Shown here: one piece after another, positions 5,792-14,325 of the stretch
Layout: every line of letters starts with the position of its first letter
Numbering within the stretch: the first letter of the stretch is position 1
Assembly: GCA_035504175.1 (NCBI GenBank)
Contig: DATJSJ010000269.1
Location: 1-22,416, forward strand
DNA from: DATJSJ01 sp035504175
Lineage (GTDB): Bacteria > Pseudomonadota > Alphaproteobacteria > Acetobacterales > Acetobacteraceae
Reading direction: 5' to 3'
Length of the DNA: 22,416 nucleotides
The notes under the pieces: model-generated
Seen by the model: the letters and a program-made list of their open reading frames with translations, nothing else
Told to the model about the DNA's origin: nothing
Databases searched by the model: none
Position numbers and translations under genes: made by a program

Positions 5792-7501
5792 ATGACCTGG
5801 ACCGGCTGGGCGCAGATCGCGCTTGTCCTGGCGCTGGTGACCCTCGCCGCGATTCCGCTCGGCGCCTATATGGCGCGGGTGGTCGCGGGCGAGCGGGTCT
5901 GGCTCTCACCCGCGCTGCGCCCGCTCGAGCGCGGCTGCTATGCCGCTTGCGGCGTCGATCCCGGGCGCAGCATGGGCTGGAAGGAATATGCCGTCGCGCT
6001 GATGCTGCTGCAGGCGGTGCATTTCCTGCTGCTCTACCTGATGCTGCGGCTGCAATACTACCTGCCATTCAATCCACAGCACATCGCCGGCATGTCGCCG
6101 CGACTTGCCTTCAACACGGCAATGAGCTTCGTGACCAACACGAACTGGCAGGCGTATACGCCGGAGACGCAGATCTCCTACGGCAGCCAGATGCTCGGCC
6201 TGACCGTGCACAATTTCCTCTCCGCGGCGACCGGCATCGCCGCGGCGGTCGCGGTCAGCCGCGCCTTCGCCGGCGGCGGGCTCTCCGCACTCGGCAATGT
6301 CTGGGCCGATCTGACCCGGATCACGCTCTACGTGCTGCTGCCGATAACGGTCCTGGGCGCGATCTTTCTGATCTGGCAGGGCGTGCCGGACACGCTCGCC
6401 AACTACGCCGAGGCGCACACGCTGGCCGGCGGCCACCAGACGATCGCGCTGGGACCGGTCGCGTTCCAGGAGGTGATCAAGCTGGTGGGCACCAATGGCG
6501 GTGGCTTCTTCAACGCCAACAGCGCGCATCCGTTCGAGAACCCGACCCCGCTGTCCAACCTGCTCGAGACCTGGAGCGAGATCGTCATCCCCTTCGCGCT
6601 GGCGCTCACCTTCGGCCATATCGTCAAGGACGTGCGGCAGGGCTGGGCGCTGTTCGCGGCGATGGGCGTGATCCTGCTCGCGGCGATCGCGGCCTGCTAC
6701 GCGGCGGAGGCCGTCGGCAACCCGCTGCTGGCGCATCTCGGCGTCGATCCCTCCATGGGCAACATGGAGGGCAAGGAGGTGCGCTTCGGCGTGCCGGCCT
6801 CCGCCCTGTTCGCGGCGACGACCACCGGCACGTCGGATGGCGCCGTCATCGCCATGCATGACAGTTTCACGCCGCTTGGCGGCATGATCCCGATGGTGCT
6901 GATCCAGCTCGCGGAGGTGACGCCGGGCGGCGTCGGATCGGGCCTCTACGGCATGATCGGCTTCGCGCTGCTCGCGGTGTTCGTCGCCGGGCTGATGGTG
7001 GGACGGACGCCGGAATATCTCGGCAAGAAGGTGCAGGCGAAGGAGATGAAGCTGGTGATGCTCGCCTTCCTGATCCTGCCGCTCTGCATCCTGGGCGGTG
7101 CGGCGCTGTCGCTGGTGCTGCCGTCCGGCGTCGCGTCGCTCAACGATGCCGGGCCGCACGGGCTGTCGGAGATGCTGTACGGCTGGACCTCGGCCACCGG
7201 CAACAACGGCAGCGCGTTCGCGGGGCTCTCCGCCGACACGCCGTTGCTCGATTTCGGGCTGGGGCTCGCGATGCTGCTCGGGCGCTTCGCCTTCCTGATC
7301 CCGATCCTGGCGATCGCCGGCTCGCTCGCCGCCAAGCCGAAGCTGCCCGAGGGCGCCGGCACCTTCCCGACGCACGGGCCGCTGTTCATCGGCCTGCTGG
7401 TCGGCGTGATCCTGATCATGGGCGGGTTGCAGTTCATGCCCGCGCTCTCGCTCGGCCCGCTCGCGGAGCATTTCGCGATGCTGGCCGGCAAGACCTATTG
7501 A
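5792..7501 (+). CDS. kdpA: KdpA, potassium-translocating channel subunit
   Basis: KdpA is the K+-selective, channel-like subunit of the P-type KdpFABC pump in the inner membrane. The 569-aa protein has the four expected selectivity-filter loops: FVTNTNWQAYTPETQ (around 113-127), VGTNGGGFFNAN (232-243), TTTGTSDGAV (343-352) and SATGNNGSAF (467-476), separated by about ten hydrophobic helices. Length is close to E. coli KdpA (557). In filter loop 3 the residue after TTGTS is Asp, where E. coli has Cys from memory. kdpB follows after an 11-nt gap containing AGGAGG. The operon is complete and no frameshift is seen, so the transporter should be functional. Confidence 0.97.
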   Translation: MTWTGWAQIALVLALVTLAAIPLGAYMARVVAGERVWLSPALRPLERGCYAACGVDPGRSMGWKEYAVALMLLQAVHFLLLYLMLRLQYYLPFNPQHIAGMSPRLAFNTAMSFVTNTNWQAYTPETQISYGSQMLGLTVHNFLSAATGIAAAVAVSRAFAGGGLSALGNVWADLTRITLYVLLPITVLGAIFLIWQGVPDTLANYAEAHTLAGGHQTIALGPVAFQEVIKLVGTNGGGFFNANSAHPFENPTPLSNLLETWSEIVIPFALALTFGHIVKDVRQGWALFAAMGVILLAAIAACYAAEAVGNPLLAHLGVDPSMGNMEGKEVRFGVPASALFAATTTGTSDGAVIAMHDSFTPLGGMIPMVLIQLAEVTPGGVGSGLYGMIGFALLAVFVAGLMVGRTPEYLGKKVQAKEMKLVMLAFLILPLCILGGAALSLVLPSGVASLNDAGPHGLSEMLYGWTSATGNNGSAFAGLSADTPLLDFGLGLAMLLGRFAFLIPILAIAGSLAAKPKLPEGAGTFPTHGPLFIGLLVGVILIMGGLQFMPALSLGPLAEHFAMLAGKTY

Positions 7502-7512
7502 GGAGGCCGATC

Positions 7513-9558
7513 ATGGCCCAGGCCGAAGCGATCGCACTGTTCGACCGAACCATCCTGCTGCGGGCGGCGAAGGACGCGGTCGGCAAGCTCAGCCCGGTGA
7601 CGCTGATGCGCAACCCGGTGATTTTCGTCACCGAGGTGGTCGCCACGCTCACCACCGCGATCGGGCTGCGGAATCTGTTGGGGGGTGCGCCGGCGGCGTT
7701 CGCGCTGACCATCGCCGTCTGGCTGTGGCTGACGGTGCTGTTCGCGACCTTCGCCGAGGCGGTGGCGGAGGGCCGCGGCCGCGCGCGCGCGGAGAGCCTG
7801 CGCCGCTCGCGCAGCGACACGATGGCCAAACTGCTGGTCAATCCGCAGGACCGCGCGCTGTACAAGCCGACGCCGGCGCCGGACCTGCATGTCGGCGACC
7901 TGGTGCTGGTGGAAGCCGGCGACCTGATCCCCTCGGATGGCGAGATCGTCGAGGGTGTCGCCAGCGTCAACGAGAGTGCCGTCACCGGCGAGTCCGCGCC
8001 GGTGATCCGCGAGGCCGGCGGCGATCGCAGTGCCGTCACCGGCGGCACGCTGGTGGTTTCCGACTGGCTGGTCATGCGCATCACGGCGGAGGCCGGCAGC
8101 ACCTTCATCGACCGCATGATCAAACTGGTGGAGGGTGCGGAACGGCGGAAGACGCCGAACGAGATCGCGCTCGACATCCTGCTCGCCGGGCTCACCATCA
8201 TCTTCCTGATCGCCGTGGTCACGCTGGTCGGCTTCGCGCGCTATTCCGGCACGGTGCTGGGCGTGCCGGTGCTGGCGGCACTGCTCGTCACCCTGATCCC
8301 GACCACGATCGGCGGGCTGCTGTCGGCGATCGGCATCGCCGGCATGGATAGGTTGATCCGCTTCAACGTGGTCGCGACCTCCGGCCGCGCGGTGGAGGCG
8401 GCGGGCGACGTCGACGCGCTGCTGCTCGACAAGACCGGCACCATCACCTTCGGCAATCGCATGGCGGCGGGGTTTCTCCCGGCGCCAGGGGTGGGCGAGC
8501 AGGCGCTGGCGGAAGCGGCGGTGCTGTCCAGTCTCGGCGACGACACGCCGGAGGGGCGCTCGATCCTGGCCTTCGCGCGCGACCGCTACGGCATCACGCC
8601 GGAGCGGCCGGCGGATGCGGCGATCATCCCGTTCTCCGCCAACACGCGGCTCTCCGGGCTCGATCACGGCGACCGGGCCTGGCGCAAGGGCGCGGTCGAT
8701 TCGGTGCTGCGGACGATCGGCGACGAACCGGCGCCGGCCCCGTTTCTGCAGGCGGTCGAGCGGATCGCCCGCTCCGGCGGCACGCCGCTGGCGGTCGCCG
8801 CGCGCGACGGGGTGTGGCGGCTGATGGGCGTGATCGAGCTCAAGGACATCGTCAAGCCGGGCATTCGCGACCGGTTCGCCGCGCTCCGGCGTATGGGCAT
8901 CCGCACCGTCATGGTCACCGGCGACAATCGCCTGACTGCGGCGGCGATCGCGACCGAGGCGGGGGTCGACGATTTCATCGCCGAGGCGACGCCGCAGAAC
9001 AAGCTCGATTACATCCGCCGTGCCCAGGCGGAGGGGCGGATGGTGGCGATGGCCGGCGACGGCACCAACGACGCGCCGGCGCTGGCGCAGGCCGATGTCG
9101 GGGTTGCGATGCAGACCGGCACGCAGGCGGCGCGCGAGGCCGGCAACATGGTCGATCTCGACAGCGATCCGACCAAGCTGATCGAGGTCGTCGAGATCGG
9201 CAAGCAATTGCTGATTACCCGCGGCTCGCTCACCACGTTCAGCATCGCCAACGACGTCTCGAAGTATTTCGCGATCCTGCCGGCGATCTTCGTCGCCACC
9301 TATCCGGAGCTGCAAGCGCTGAACGTGATGCACCTGGCGACACCGCAGAGTGCGATTCTCTCCGCCGTCATCTTCAACGCCATCATCATCGTGCTGCTGG
9401 TGCCGCTCGCGCTGCGCGGCGTGCGCTTCCGGCCGGTCGGTGCCGCGGCGCTGCTGCGGCGGAACCTGCTGATCTACGGGCTCGGCGGGCTGGTGGCACC
9501 GTTCGTCGGCATCAAGCTGATCGACCTGCTGCTCTCCGCTTTCGGCATCTTCGTCTGA
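7513..9558 (+). CDS. kdpB: KdpB, P-type ATPase catalytic subunit
   Basis: KdpB hydrolyses ATP and drives K+ transport through KdpA. The 681-aa product (E. coli 682) carries TGES (158-161) in the actuator domain, the KdpB-type membrane motif IPTTIGGLL near 262, DKTGTIT with phosphorylated Asp306, the nucleotide-binding segment FSANTRLSG (374-382), MVTGDN (467-472) and GDGTNDAP (515-522). Ser161 of TGES is the position whose phosphorylation inhibits the E. coli pump, so the same control is possible. The start is the ATG 6 nt after AGGAGG; codons just upstream in frame overlap the kdpA stop and were not used. All catalytic motifs are intact. Confidence 0.97.
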   Translation: MAQAEAIALFDRTILLRAAKDAVGKLSPVTLMRNPVIFVTEVVATLTTAIGLRNLLGGAPAAFALTIAVWLWLTVLFATFAEAVAEGRGRARAESLRRSRSDTMAKLLVNPQDRALYKPTPAPDLHVGDLVLVEAGDLIPSDGEIVEGVASVNESAVTGESAPVIREAGGDRSAVTGGTLVVSDWLVMRITAEAGSTFIDRMIKLVEGAERRKTPNEIALDILLAGLTIIFLIAVVTLVGFARYSGTVLGVPVLAALLVTLIPTTIGGLLSAIGIAGMDRLIRFNVVATSGRAVEAAGDVDALLLDKTGTITFGNRMAAGFLPAPGVGEQALAEAAVLSSLGDDTPEGRSILAFARDRYGITPERPADAAIIPFSANTRLSGLDHGDRAWRKGAVDSVLRTIGDEPAPAPFLQAVERIARSGGTPLAVAARDGVWRLMGVIELKDIVKPGIRDRFAALRRMGIRTVMVTGDNRLTAAAIATEAGVDDFIAEATPQNKLDYIRRAQAEGRMVAMAGDGTNDAPALAQADVGVAMQTGTQAAREAGNMVDLDSDPTKLIEVVEIGKQLLITRGSLTTFSIANDVSKYFAILPAIFVATYPELQALNVMHLATPQSAILSAVIFNAIIIVLLVPLALRGVRFRPVGAAALLRRNLLIYGLGGLVAPFVGIKLIDLLLSAFGIFV

Positions 9559-9569
9559 CGCGAGGACCC

Positions 9570-10178
9570 ATGTCCAATCTCCGTCCCGCTCTGGTTCTGG
9601 TGGCGCTGTCCACGGTGCTGCTCGGGCTCGTCTTTCCGCTCGCCTTCGTCGGCATCGGCCAGGCGGTGTTTCCCTGGCAGGCGGGCGGCAGCCTGGTGCG
9701 CCACGACGGCCAGGTCATCGGCTCCGCCCTGATCGGCCAGGACTTCGCCGATCCGCGCTATTTCGCGAGCCGTCCCTCGGCCACCACCGGCACCGACCCG
9801 GCCGATCCCTCGAAGACGATCGACCTGCCGGACAATGCGGCGGCGTCCGGCGCGTCGAATCTCGGCCCGACCAGCAAGGCGCTGATCGATCGCGTCAAGG
9901 CGGCGGTCGCCAGACTGGGTCCCGGGCCGGTGCCGGCCGACGCCGTCACCACCTCCGCCTCCGGCGTCGATCCCGACATCTCGCCCGCCAACGCACTGCG
10001 GCAAGTACCCCGCATCGCCCGCTTGCGTCGTCTGCCGGAGGGCAAGCTACAGCAACTGGTCGAAAGCCAGGTGCGGGGCCGTACGTTCGGCATCCTCGGC
10101 GAGAAGCGGGTGAACGTGCTGGCGCTCAATATGCGCCTCGATGCGCTGAGCCGCGACCAGGGGCTTGCCGCGCGCTGA
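9570..10178 (+). CDS. kdpC: KdpC, accessory subunit of the potassium ATPase
   Basis: KdpC is a single-span protein that assists nucleotide binding by KdpB. The 202-aa product has an N-terminal membrane helix (about 7-30) and the conserved blocks YFASRPSA (64-71), GASNLGPTS (94-102), TTSASGVDPDIS (127-138) and GEKRVNVLALN (177-187). It is slightly longer than E. coli KdpC (190). GAGG lies 4 nt before the ATG, 11 nt after the kdpB stop. The stop codon lies inside the left copy of an 11-bp direct repeat that bounds a 280-bp insert, so any insertion event left the protein end intact. Confidence 0.96.
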   Translation: MSNLRPALVLVALSTVLLGLVFPLAFVGIGQAVFPWQAGGSLVRHDGQVIGSALIGQDFADPRYFASRPSATTGTDPADPSKTIDLPDNAAASGASNLGPTSKALIDRVKAAVARLGPGPVPADAVTTSASGVDPDISPANALRQVPRIARLRRLPEGKLQQLVESQVRGRTFGILGEKRVNVLALNMRLDALSRDQGLAAR

Positions 10179-10466
10179 TGCGCTTGTCGCGCGAGGCGCG
10201 CACCGTGCGCGCTCGACCTCGTCGCGCCTTCGGCGCGCAAGAGGGGGCGAGCGCACCCCAAGCCTTCGCCACGGGTCGGGAGCCAAGTCAAGGTCGAAGC
10301 CGCACTTCGCGCGCTGCGCCGCAGGCGCAACCTTGACTTGGCTCCCGGCCCGTGGCCCTCCGCATTGGTCGCCTTCGACGGTGTCGAAGGCGCATGCCTT
10401 CGCCGCCCGACGAGCCGACATCGTCGCCATGGACCGGGCTGGCCCGGACGCGCGATGATGCGCTTG
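10176..10466. mobile_element. Candidate small non-autonomous element inserted between kdpC and kdpD
   Basis: TGATGCGCTTG occurs at 10176-10186 and again at 10456-10466, exactly 280 bp apart. Just inside these copies the segment begins TCGCGCG and ends CGCGCGA, a 7-bp terminal inverted repeat abutting both direct repeats. Inside are a 27-bp imperfect inverted repeat (separate entry), a 9-bp hairpin GCCTTCGAC/GTCGAAGGC (10371-10391) and a 6-bp hairpin CGCGCC/GGCGCG near 10224-10238. No protein gene fits. Deleting one repeat plus the interior leaves 9 nt between the kdpC stop and the kdpD ATG, a normal operon spacing. An 11-bp target duplication is longer than usual and the GC-rich termini could match by chance. 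Confidence 0.45.
10268..10356. repeat. 27-bp near-perfect inverted repeat with 35-nt loop
   Basis: The left arm (10268-10294, containing GGGAGCCAAGTCAAGGT) pairs with the right arm (10330-10356, containing ACCTTGACTTGGCTCCC). The only departure is a T opposite G at 10274/10350, which still pairs as G-U in RNA. In a kdp transcript this would be a very stable stem between the transporter genes and the sensor genes. No T run follows, so it is not a classical terminator; it could stabilise the kdpFABC mRNA end or reduce kdpDE expression. Confidence 0.85.
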
Positions 10467-10467
10467 C

Positions 10468-13128
10468 ATGCCGGCTGAGGAAGCCCGTCCGGATCCCGAC
10501 GCCCTGATCAAGGCCGCCCGGCGCGAAGGCCACGGGCGGCTGCGGGTTTTCCTCGGCGCCGCACCCGGCGTCGGCAAGACCTGGGAAATGCTGAACGCCG
10601 CGCGACGCCGTCGCGCCGACGGCATCGACGTCGTGATCGGCGTGGTCGAGACGCATGGCCGCGCCGAGACCGCGGAGCAGATCGGCGATCTGCCGGTGCT
10701 GCCCCGCCGCGCCGTGCTCTATCACGGCCACGCGCTGGAGGAGTTCGACCTCGACGCGGCACTCGCCCGTCGTCCGGGCCTGCTGCTGGTCGATGAGCTC
10801 GCCCATACCAACGCCCCGGGCAGCCGCCACAACAAGCGCTGGGAGGACGTCGCCGAGCTGCTGGAGGCCGGCATCGATGTCTGGGCGACGCTGAACGTGC
10901 AGCATCTGGAAAGCCTCAACGATGCGATCGCGCGCATCACCGGGATCCGCGTTACCGAGACCCTGCCCGACCGGGTGCTGGAACTGGCCGACGAGATCGA
11001 GCTGATCGACCTCAGCCCGGCCGAGCTGCGCGCGCGCCTGACGGAGGGTCATGTCTATCCGCGCGAGGTCGCTGCCCGCGCGCTCGCCGGCTTCTTCCGT
11101 GAGGGCAACCTGGCGGCGCTGCGCGAAATCGCGCTGCGGCGCGCGGCGCAGCGCGTCGACCAGGACGTGCGCGACTACATGCGCATGAATGCGATTGCCG
11201 GCCCGTGGCCGGCCGGCGAGCGCGTGCTGGCACTGATCGGCGGCGATGAGACGGCGCCGGCGGTGGTTCGTGCCGCCAAGGCACTCGCCGACGCGCTGCA
11301 CGCGCCATGGATCGCGCTGCACCTGGAGCGCCCGGACGGCGCCGATGTGGCGCGCTCGGCGCTCGATCTCGCGTCCCGCCTCGGCGCCGAGGTGGAGATC
11401 CGCGCCGGCCTCGACGTGGTGCGCGCGGTGCTCGATGTCGCGCGGGCACGCAACGTCACCCATCTGGTGATCGGTCGCGGCCGGCCGCTGCTCTGGCGGC
11501 GCCTGTTCGGCCGCACGCTGGCCGCGACGCTGATTCGCGAGGGGCCGGATTTCGCCCTGCACGTGGTGCCGACCGGCCGCAGCGCGCCGGCGCGCCGGCG
11601 ACTGCCGGCGGTCCCGCTGCCGCGCACCGCCTGGCCCTGGCTCGCCGCCACGCTTCTGGTCGGCGGGGTGATCGGCGCCGGCGAGCTGTTCGCCGCCTGG
11701 CTGGAGAATGACGCGCTCGGCATGCTGTTCGTCGCCGCGGTGGTCGGCAGCGCCGCGCTGTTCGGCCTGGCGGTGGCGCTGTACGCGGCGGTGCTGGGAT
11801 TCCTGGCCTGGAATCTGCTGTTCATCCCGCCGCTCTATCAACTCACGATCTACGAGCCGCGGGACGTGGTGGCGCTGCTGGTGTTCCTCGGCGTCGCCGT
11901 CGCGACCGGCTGGCTTGCCAGCCGCGTCCGCCTCGAAGCGCGGGTGGCGCAGAGCCGCATCGAGAACCTGCGCCGCATCGCCGCCTTCAGCCGCCGCCTC
12001 GGCCAGCCCTCGACCGCGCTGGAATTGCACGAGGAGATCACCCGCCAGGCGGCGGATATCGCCGGTCGCGCCGTGCTGCTGACCGCGATCGGCGAGGATC
12101 TCAACATCCGCGCCGCGATGCCGCCGGCCGATACGATGGACGAGGGAAGCTGGGCCGCCGCGCGCTGGGCCTATGGCCGCGGCGACGAGGCCGGGCGCGG
12201 CACGGCGACGCTGCCCTCGTCGCCGTGGCGGTTCTTTCCGATGCGGGCGGCGCACGGCATGGCCGGCGTGCTCGGGGTGCGGCCCGAGGGCGGGCTCGAT
12301 GAGGCGGCGGTGCAGGCGCTCGGCACGCTGGCCGATCAGGGCGGTGCCGCGCTGGAGCGGGTGCGGCTCACCGGCGAGGCGGCGCGGGCCGAGGCGCAGG
12401 CGGAAACCCAGCGGCTGCGCACCGCCCTGCTGAACGCGCTGTCGCACGATCTGCGCACGCCGCTCACCGGCATCCGCGGCGCCGCCGGCACGCTGCGCAC
12501 CGCCTGGGAACGGCTGCCGGCGGCGACGCGCACCGATCTGCTGGCGACGATCGAGACCGACACGGTGCGCATGGCGCGGTTCATCGCCAACATCACCGAG
12601 ATGACCCGGCTGGAGTCCGGCGAGATCACCCCGCGGCGCGAGCCGGTCGACCTGGCCGAGACGCTCGATGCCGCGCTCGCCCAGGTCCCCGCGATCGGCC
12701 CGGTCGCGCGCGTCCTGCCCGACGCGATCCCGCCGGTGCTGGCCGATCCCGAGCTGCTGTCGCACGCGCTGGTCAACATCCTCGAGAATGCGGCGAAGCA
12801 CGCGCCTGCCGGCACGCCGGTGAGCATCGGCGTGCAGACGCTCGGTCCGCAGGTGCGGCTCGCCGTCGCCGACCAGGGGCCGGGAATTGCCGAGCACGAC
12901 CTGCCGCACGTGTTCGACAGCTTCTACCGCGCCCTGCGCGAGGACCGCACCACGCCGGGAACCGGGCTCGGGCTTGCGATCACCCGCGCGCTCGTCGAGG
13001 CGATGGGCGGCACGGTCGAGGCGGCCAGTCCGCGGCCCAACGCGCATCCCGGGGAGCCGCCGGGGACGGAGATTCGCCTGACCCTGCCGGCGGCAGGTCC
13101 GGGCGGGCCGGGCGCGCTCACGCGGTGA
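10468..13128 (+). CDS. kdpD: KdpD, potassium/turgor-responsive sensor histidine kinase
   Basis: KdpD phosphorylates KdpE when K+ is limiting. The 886-aa protein (E. coli 894) shows the full domain order: N-terminal KdpD domain with Walker A GAAPGVGKT (30-38) and LLLVDELAH (105-113); a universal-stress-protein-like domain (about 250-370); four membrane helices of the DUF4118 type (about 388-482); a degenerate GAF-like region (about 500-630); a HisKA domain with phosphorylated His660 in ALSHDLRTPLTG; and an ATPase domain with NILENAAKHAP (769-779), DQGPGI (802-807) and GTGLGLAI (831-838). The ATG at 10468 has no good ribosome site because the DNA just upstream is the edge of the inserted segment. 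It overlaps kdpE by 4 nt. Confidence 0.96.
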   Translation: MPAEEARPDPDALIKAARREGHGRLRVFLGAAPGVGKTWEMLNAARRRRADGIDVVIGVVETHGRAETAEQIGDLPVLPRRAVLYHGHALEEFDLDAALARRPGLLLVDELAHTNAPGSRHNKRWEDVAELLEAGIDVWATLNVQHLESLNDAIARITGIRVTETLPDRVLELADEIELIDLSPAELRARLTEGHVYPREVAARALAGFFREGNLAALREIALRRAAQRVDQDVRDYMRMNAIAGPWPAGERVLALIGGDETAPAVVRAAKALADALHAPWIALHLERPDGADVARSALDLASRLGAEVEIRAGLDVVRAVLDVARARNVTHLVIGRGRPLLWRRLFGRTLAATLIREGPDFALHVVPTGRSAPARRRLPAVPLPRTAWPWLAATLLVGGVIGAGELFAAWLENDALGMLFVAAVVGSAALFGLAVALYAAVLGFLAWNLLFIPPLYQLTIYEPRDVVALLVFLGVAVATGWLASRVRLEARVAQSRIENLRRIAAFSRRLGQPSTALELHEEITRQAADIAGRAVLLTAIGEDLNIRAAMPPADTMDEGSWAAARWAYGRGDEAGRGTATLPSSPWRFFPMRAAHGMAGVLGVRPEGGLDEAAVQALGTLADQGGAALERVRLTGEAARAEAQAETQRLRTALLNALSHDLRTPLTGIRGAAGTLRTAWERLPAATRTDLLATIETDTVRMARFIANITEMTRLESGEITPRREPVDLAETLDAALAQVPAIGPVARVLPDAIPPVLADPELLSHALVNILENAAKHAPAGTPVSIGVQTLGPQVRLAVADQGPGIAEHDLPHVFDSFYRALREDRTTPGTGLGLAITRALVEAMGGTVEAASPRPNAHPGEPPGTEIRLTLPAAGPGGPGALTR

Positions 13129-13835
13129 CCGCTGAGCGCATCCTGATCGTCGATGACGAGCCGCAGGTGCATCGCTTCCTGCGGCCGACCCTGGAGGCCG
13201 CCGGCTATGCGGTCGAGAGCGCGGACAGCGGCGCGGAGGCGCTGCGGCTGGGCGGCGCACGCGGCGATCCGGGCGCCGCGCCGGCCACGCGGTTCGCGCT
13301 GGTGCTGCTGGATCTGGGCCTGCCCGACATCGACGGGCAGCTCGTGCTGCGCCGGCTGCTGCAGGCGGTGAAACTGCCGGTGATCGTGCTCTCCGCCCGG
13401 GATCAGGTGGCGGAGAAAGTCGCGGCGCTGGACGGCGGCGCCAATGACTATCTGGAGAAGCCGTTCGACGTCGACGAGCTGCTGGCGCGCATCCGCACCG
13501 CGCTGCGCCTGGCGGCCGGCCATGAAACGCAGGCCGCGATCTATCGGCACGGCGTGCTGGAGGTGGACACGACGCGTCGGACGGTGCGGGTCGATGGCGC
13601 GGCGGTCGAAATGACGCCGCGCGAGTTCGAGCTGCTGGCGCTGCTGACCCGCGATGCCGGGCGGGTGCTGACGCACCGGCACTTGCTGGAGCGCGTCTGG
13701 GGACCGGCGCACACGGACGACGTGCAATATCTCCGCGTGTATGTCGGCCATATCCGGCAGAAGCTGGGGCCGGCCGGCAGTCTGGTGCTGACCGTGCCCG
13801 GGGTCGGCTACCGGCTCGCCGACCCGGCGGGCTGA
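13125..13835 (+). CDS. kdpE: KdpE, OmpR/PhoB-type response regulator
   Basis: KdpE binds upstream of kdp when phosphorylated by KdpD. The 236-aa protein begins with a GTG that overlaps the kdpD TGA (GTGA), so the two are translationally coupled. The receiver domain has the acidic pair Asp10/Asp11, phosphoacceptor Asp63 in LLDLGLPDIDG and Lys112 in EKPFD; the C-terminal winged helix ends VPGVGYRLADPAG. The loop before the phosphorylation strand (about 43-56, rich in Gly, Ala and Pro) is roughly eight residues longer than in E. coli KdpE, by eye. The likely target is the direct repeat at 5393-5409. It closes the operon. Confidence 0.95.
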   Translation: MTAERILIVDDEPQVHRFLRPTLEAAGYAVESADSGAEALRLGGARGDPGAAPATRFALVLLDLGLPDIDGQLVLRRLLQAVKLPVIVLSARDQVAEKVAALDGGANDYLEKPFDVDELLARIRTALRLAAGHETQAAIYRHGVLEVDTTRRTVRVDGAAVEMTPREFELLALLTRDAGRVLTHRHLLERVWGPAHTDDVQYLRVYVGHIRQKLGPAGSLVLTVPGVGYRLADPAG

Positions 13836-13875
13836 GGCCGCCGCGGCGGCACCGGAGGCGGCCCGGCCGGCCCGG

Positions 13876-13904
13876 GTGACAACCTTTCCCGGAATGTGTA
13901 CGAT
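13876..13904 (+). promoter_or_regulatory. Candidate sigma70-type promoter after kdpE
   Basis: GTGACA (13876-13881, five of six to TTGACA) is separated by exactly 17 nt from TACGAT (13899-13904, four of six to TATAAT). It lies between the kdpE stop and the small membrane gene at 13995, leaving a leader of about 85 nt. A GC palindrome near 13838-13851 separates it from kdpE. It is the best promoter-like sequence in the window, which suggests the genes downstream are not simply part of the kdp operon. Confidence 0.5.
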
Positions 13905-13994
13905 CCGCAATTATTCCGACGCCCGGGCCGGTCGGTGCTGACCGATATCCGCTGCAGCGCCCCGGCGAAGCTTGCGCAGGCGAGGGATTGCCCT

Positions 13995-14264
13995 ATGGAC
14001 GAACTCGTTCCCGTCATCCTCGGCGCCCTGTTCGGCGCGGCGATCTGGTACTTCACCACCGGTGTCTTGCGAACGGTGCTGAGCGTGCTGGCCGTGATCG
14101 TCGCCGGCGTCGCCGCCACGGTCGCGAGCGGCGAATATCATGAAAGCTGGATCTATCTGCTGCTCGATCTGGGTGAAGCGGTGCTCGGCCTCGTCGTCGG
14201 CCAGGTCATCGCGCACCGGGCGCTGCGCGCCCGGCTGACACGGGATGCCAAGGCGCGACGATAG
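13995..14264 (+). CDS. Small three-helix membrane protein, uncharacterised
   Basis: This 89-aa protein is not recognised. It has hydrophobic stretches at about 5-22, 25-44 and 52-74, the last interrupted by acidic residues (LLLDLGEAVLG), and a basic C-terminus (RALRARLTRDAKARR), which suggests an inner-membrane protein with a cytoplasmic tail. ATG at 13995 was chosen because GAGG lies 8-11 nt upstream; the frame is open further upstream but that stretch overlaps the promoter-like sequence. It follows kdpE by 159 nt and precedes the duplicated-domain gene by 61 nt. Hydrophobic, even composition supports a real gene. Confidence 0.7.
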   Translation: MDELVPVILGALFGAAIWYFTTGVLRTVLSVLAVIVAGVAATVASGEYHESWIYLLLDLGEAVLGLVVGQVIAHRALRARLTRDAKARR

Positions 14265-14325
14265 CGCGCCCGCATCGCCAGCCGGAGGGTCGGCGTCGCA
14301 CCTCTAGCAAGGGGCTTCGGACGCA

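Noticed and set aside
10288..13260. A 990-codon open frame antisense to kdpD
   Set aside because: It mirrors kdpD codon bias; the translation is Arg/His/Gln-rich with no domain, and kdpD on the other strand has every expected motif.
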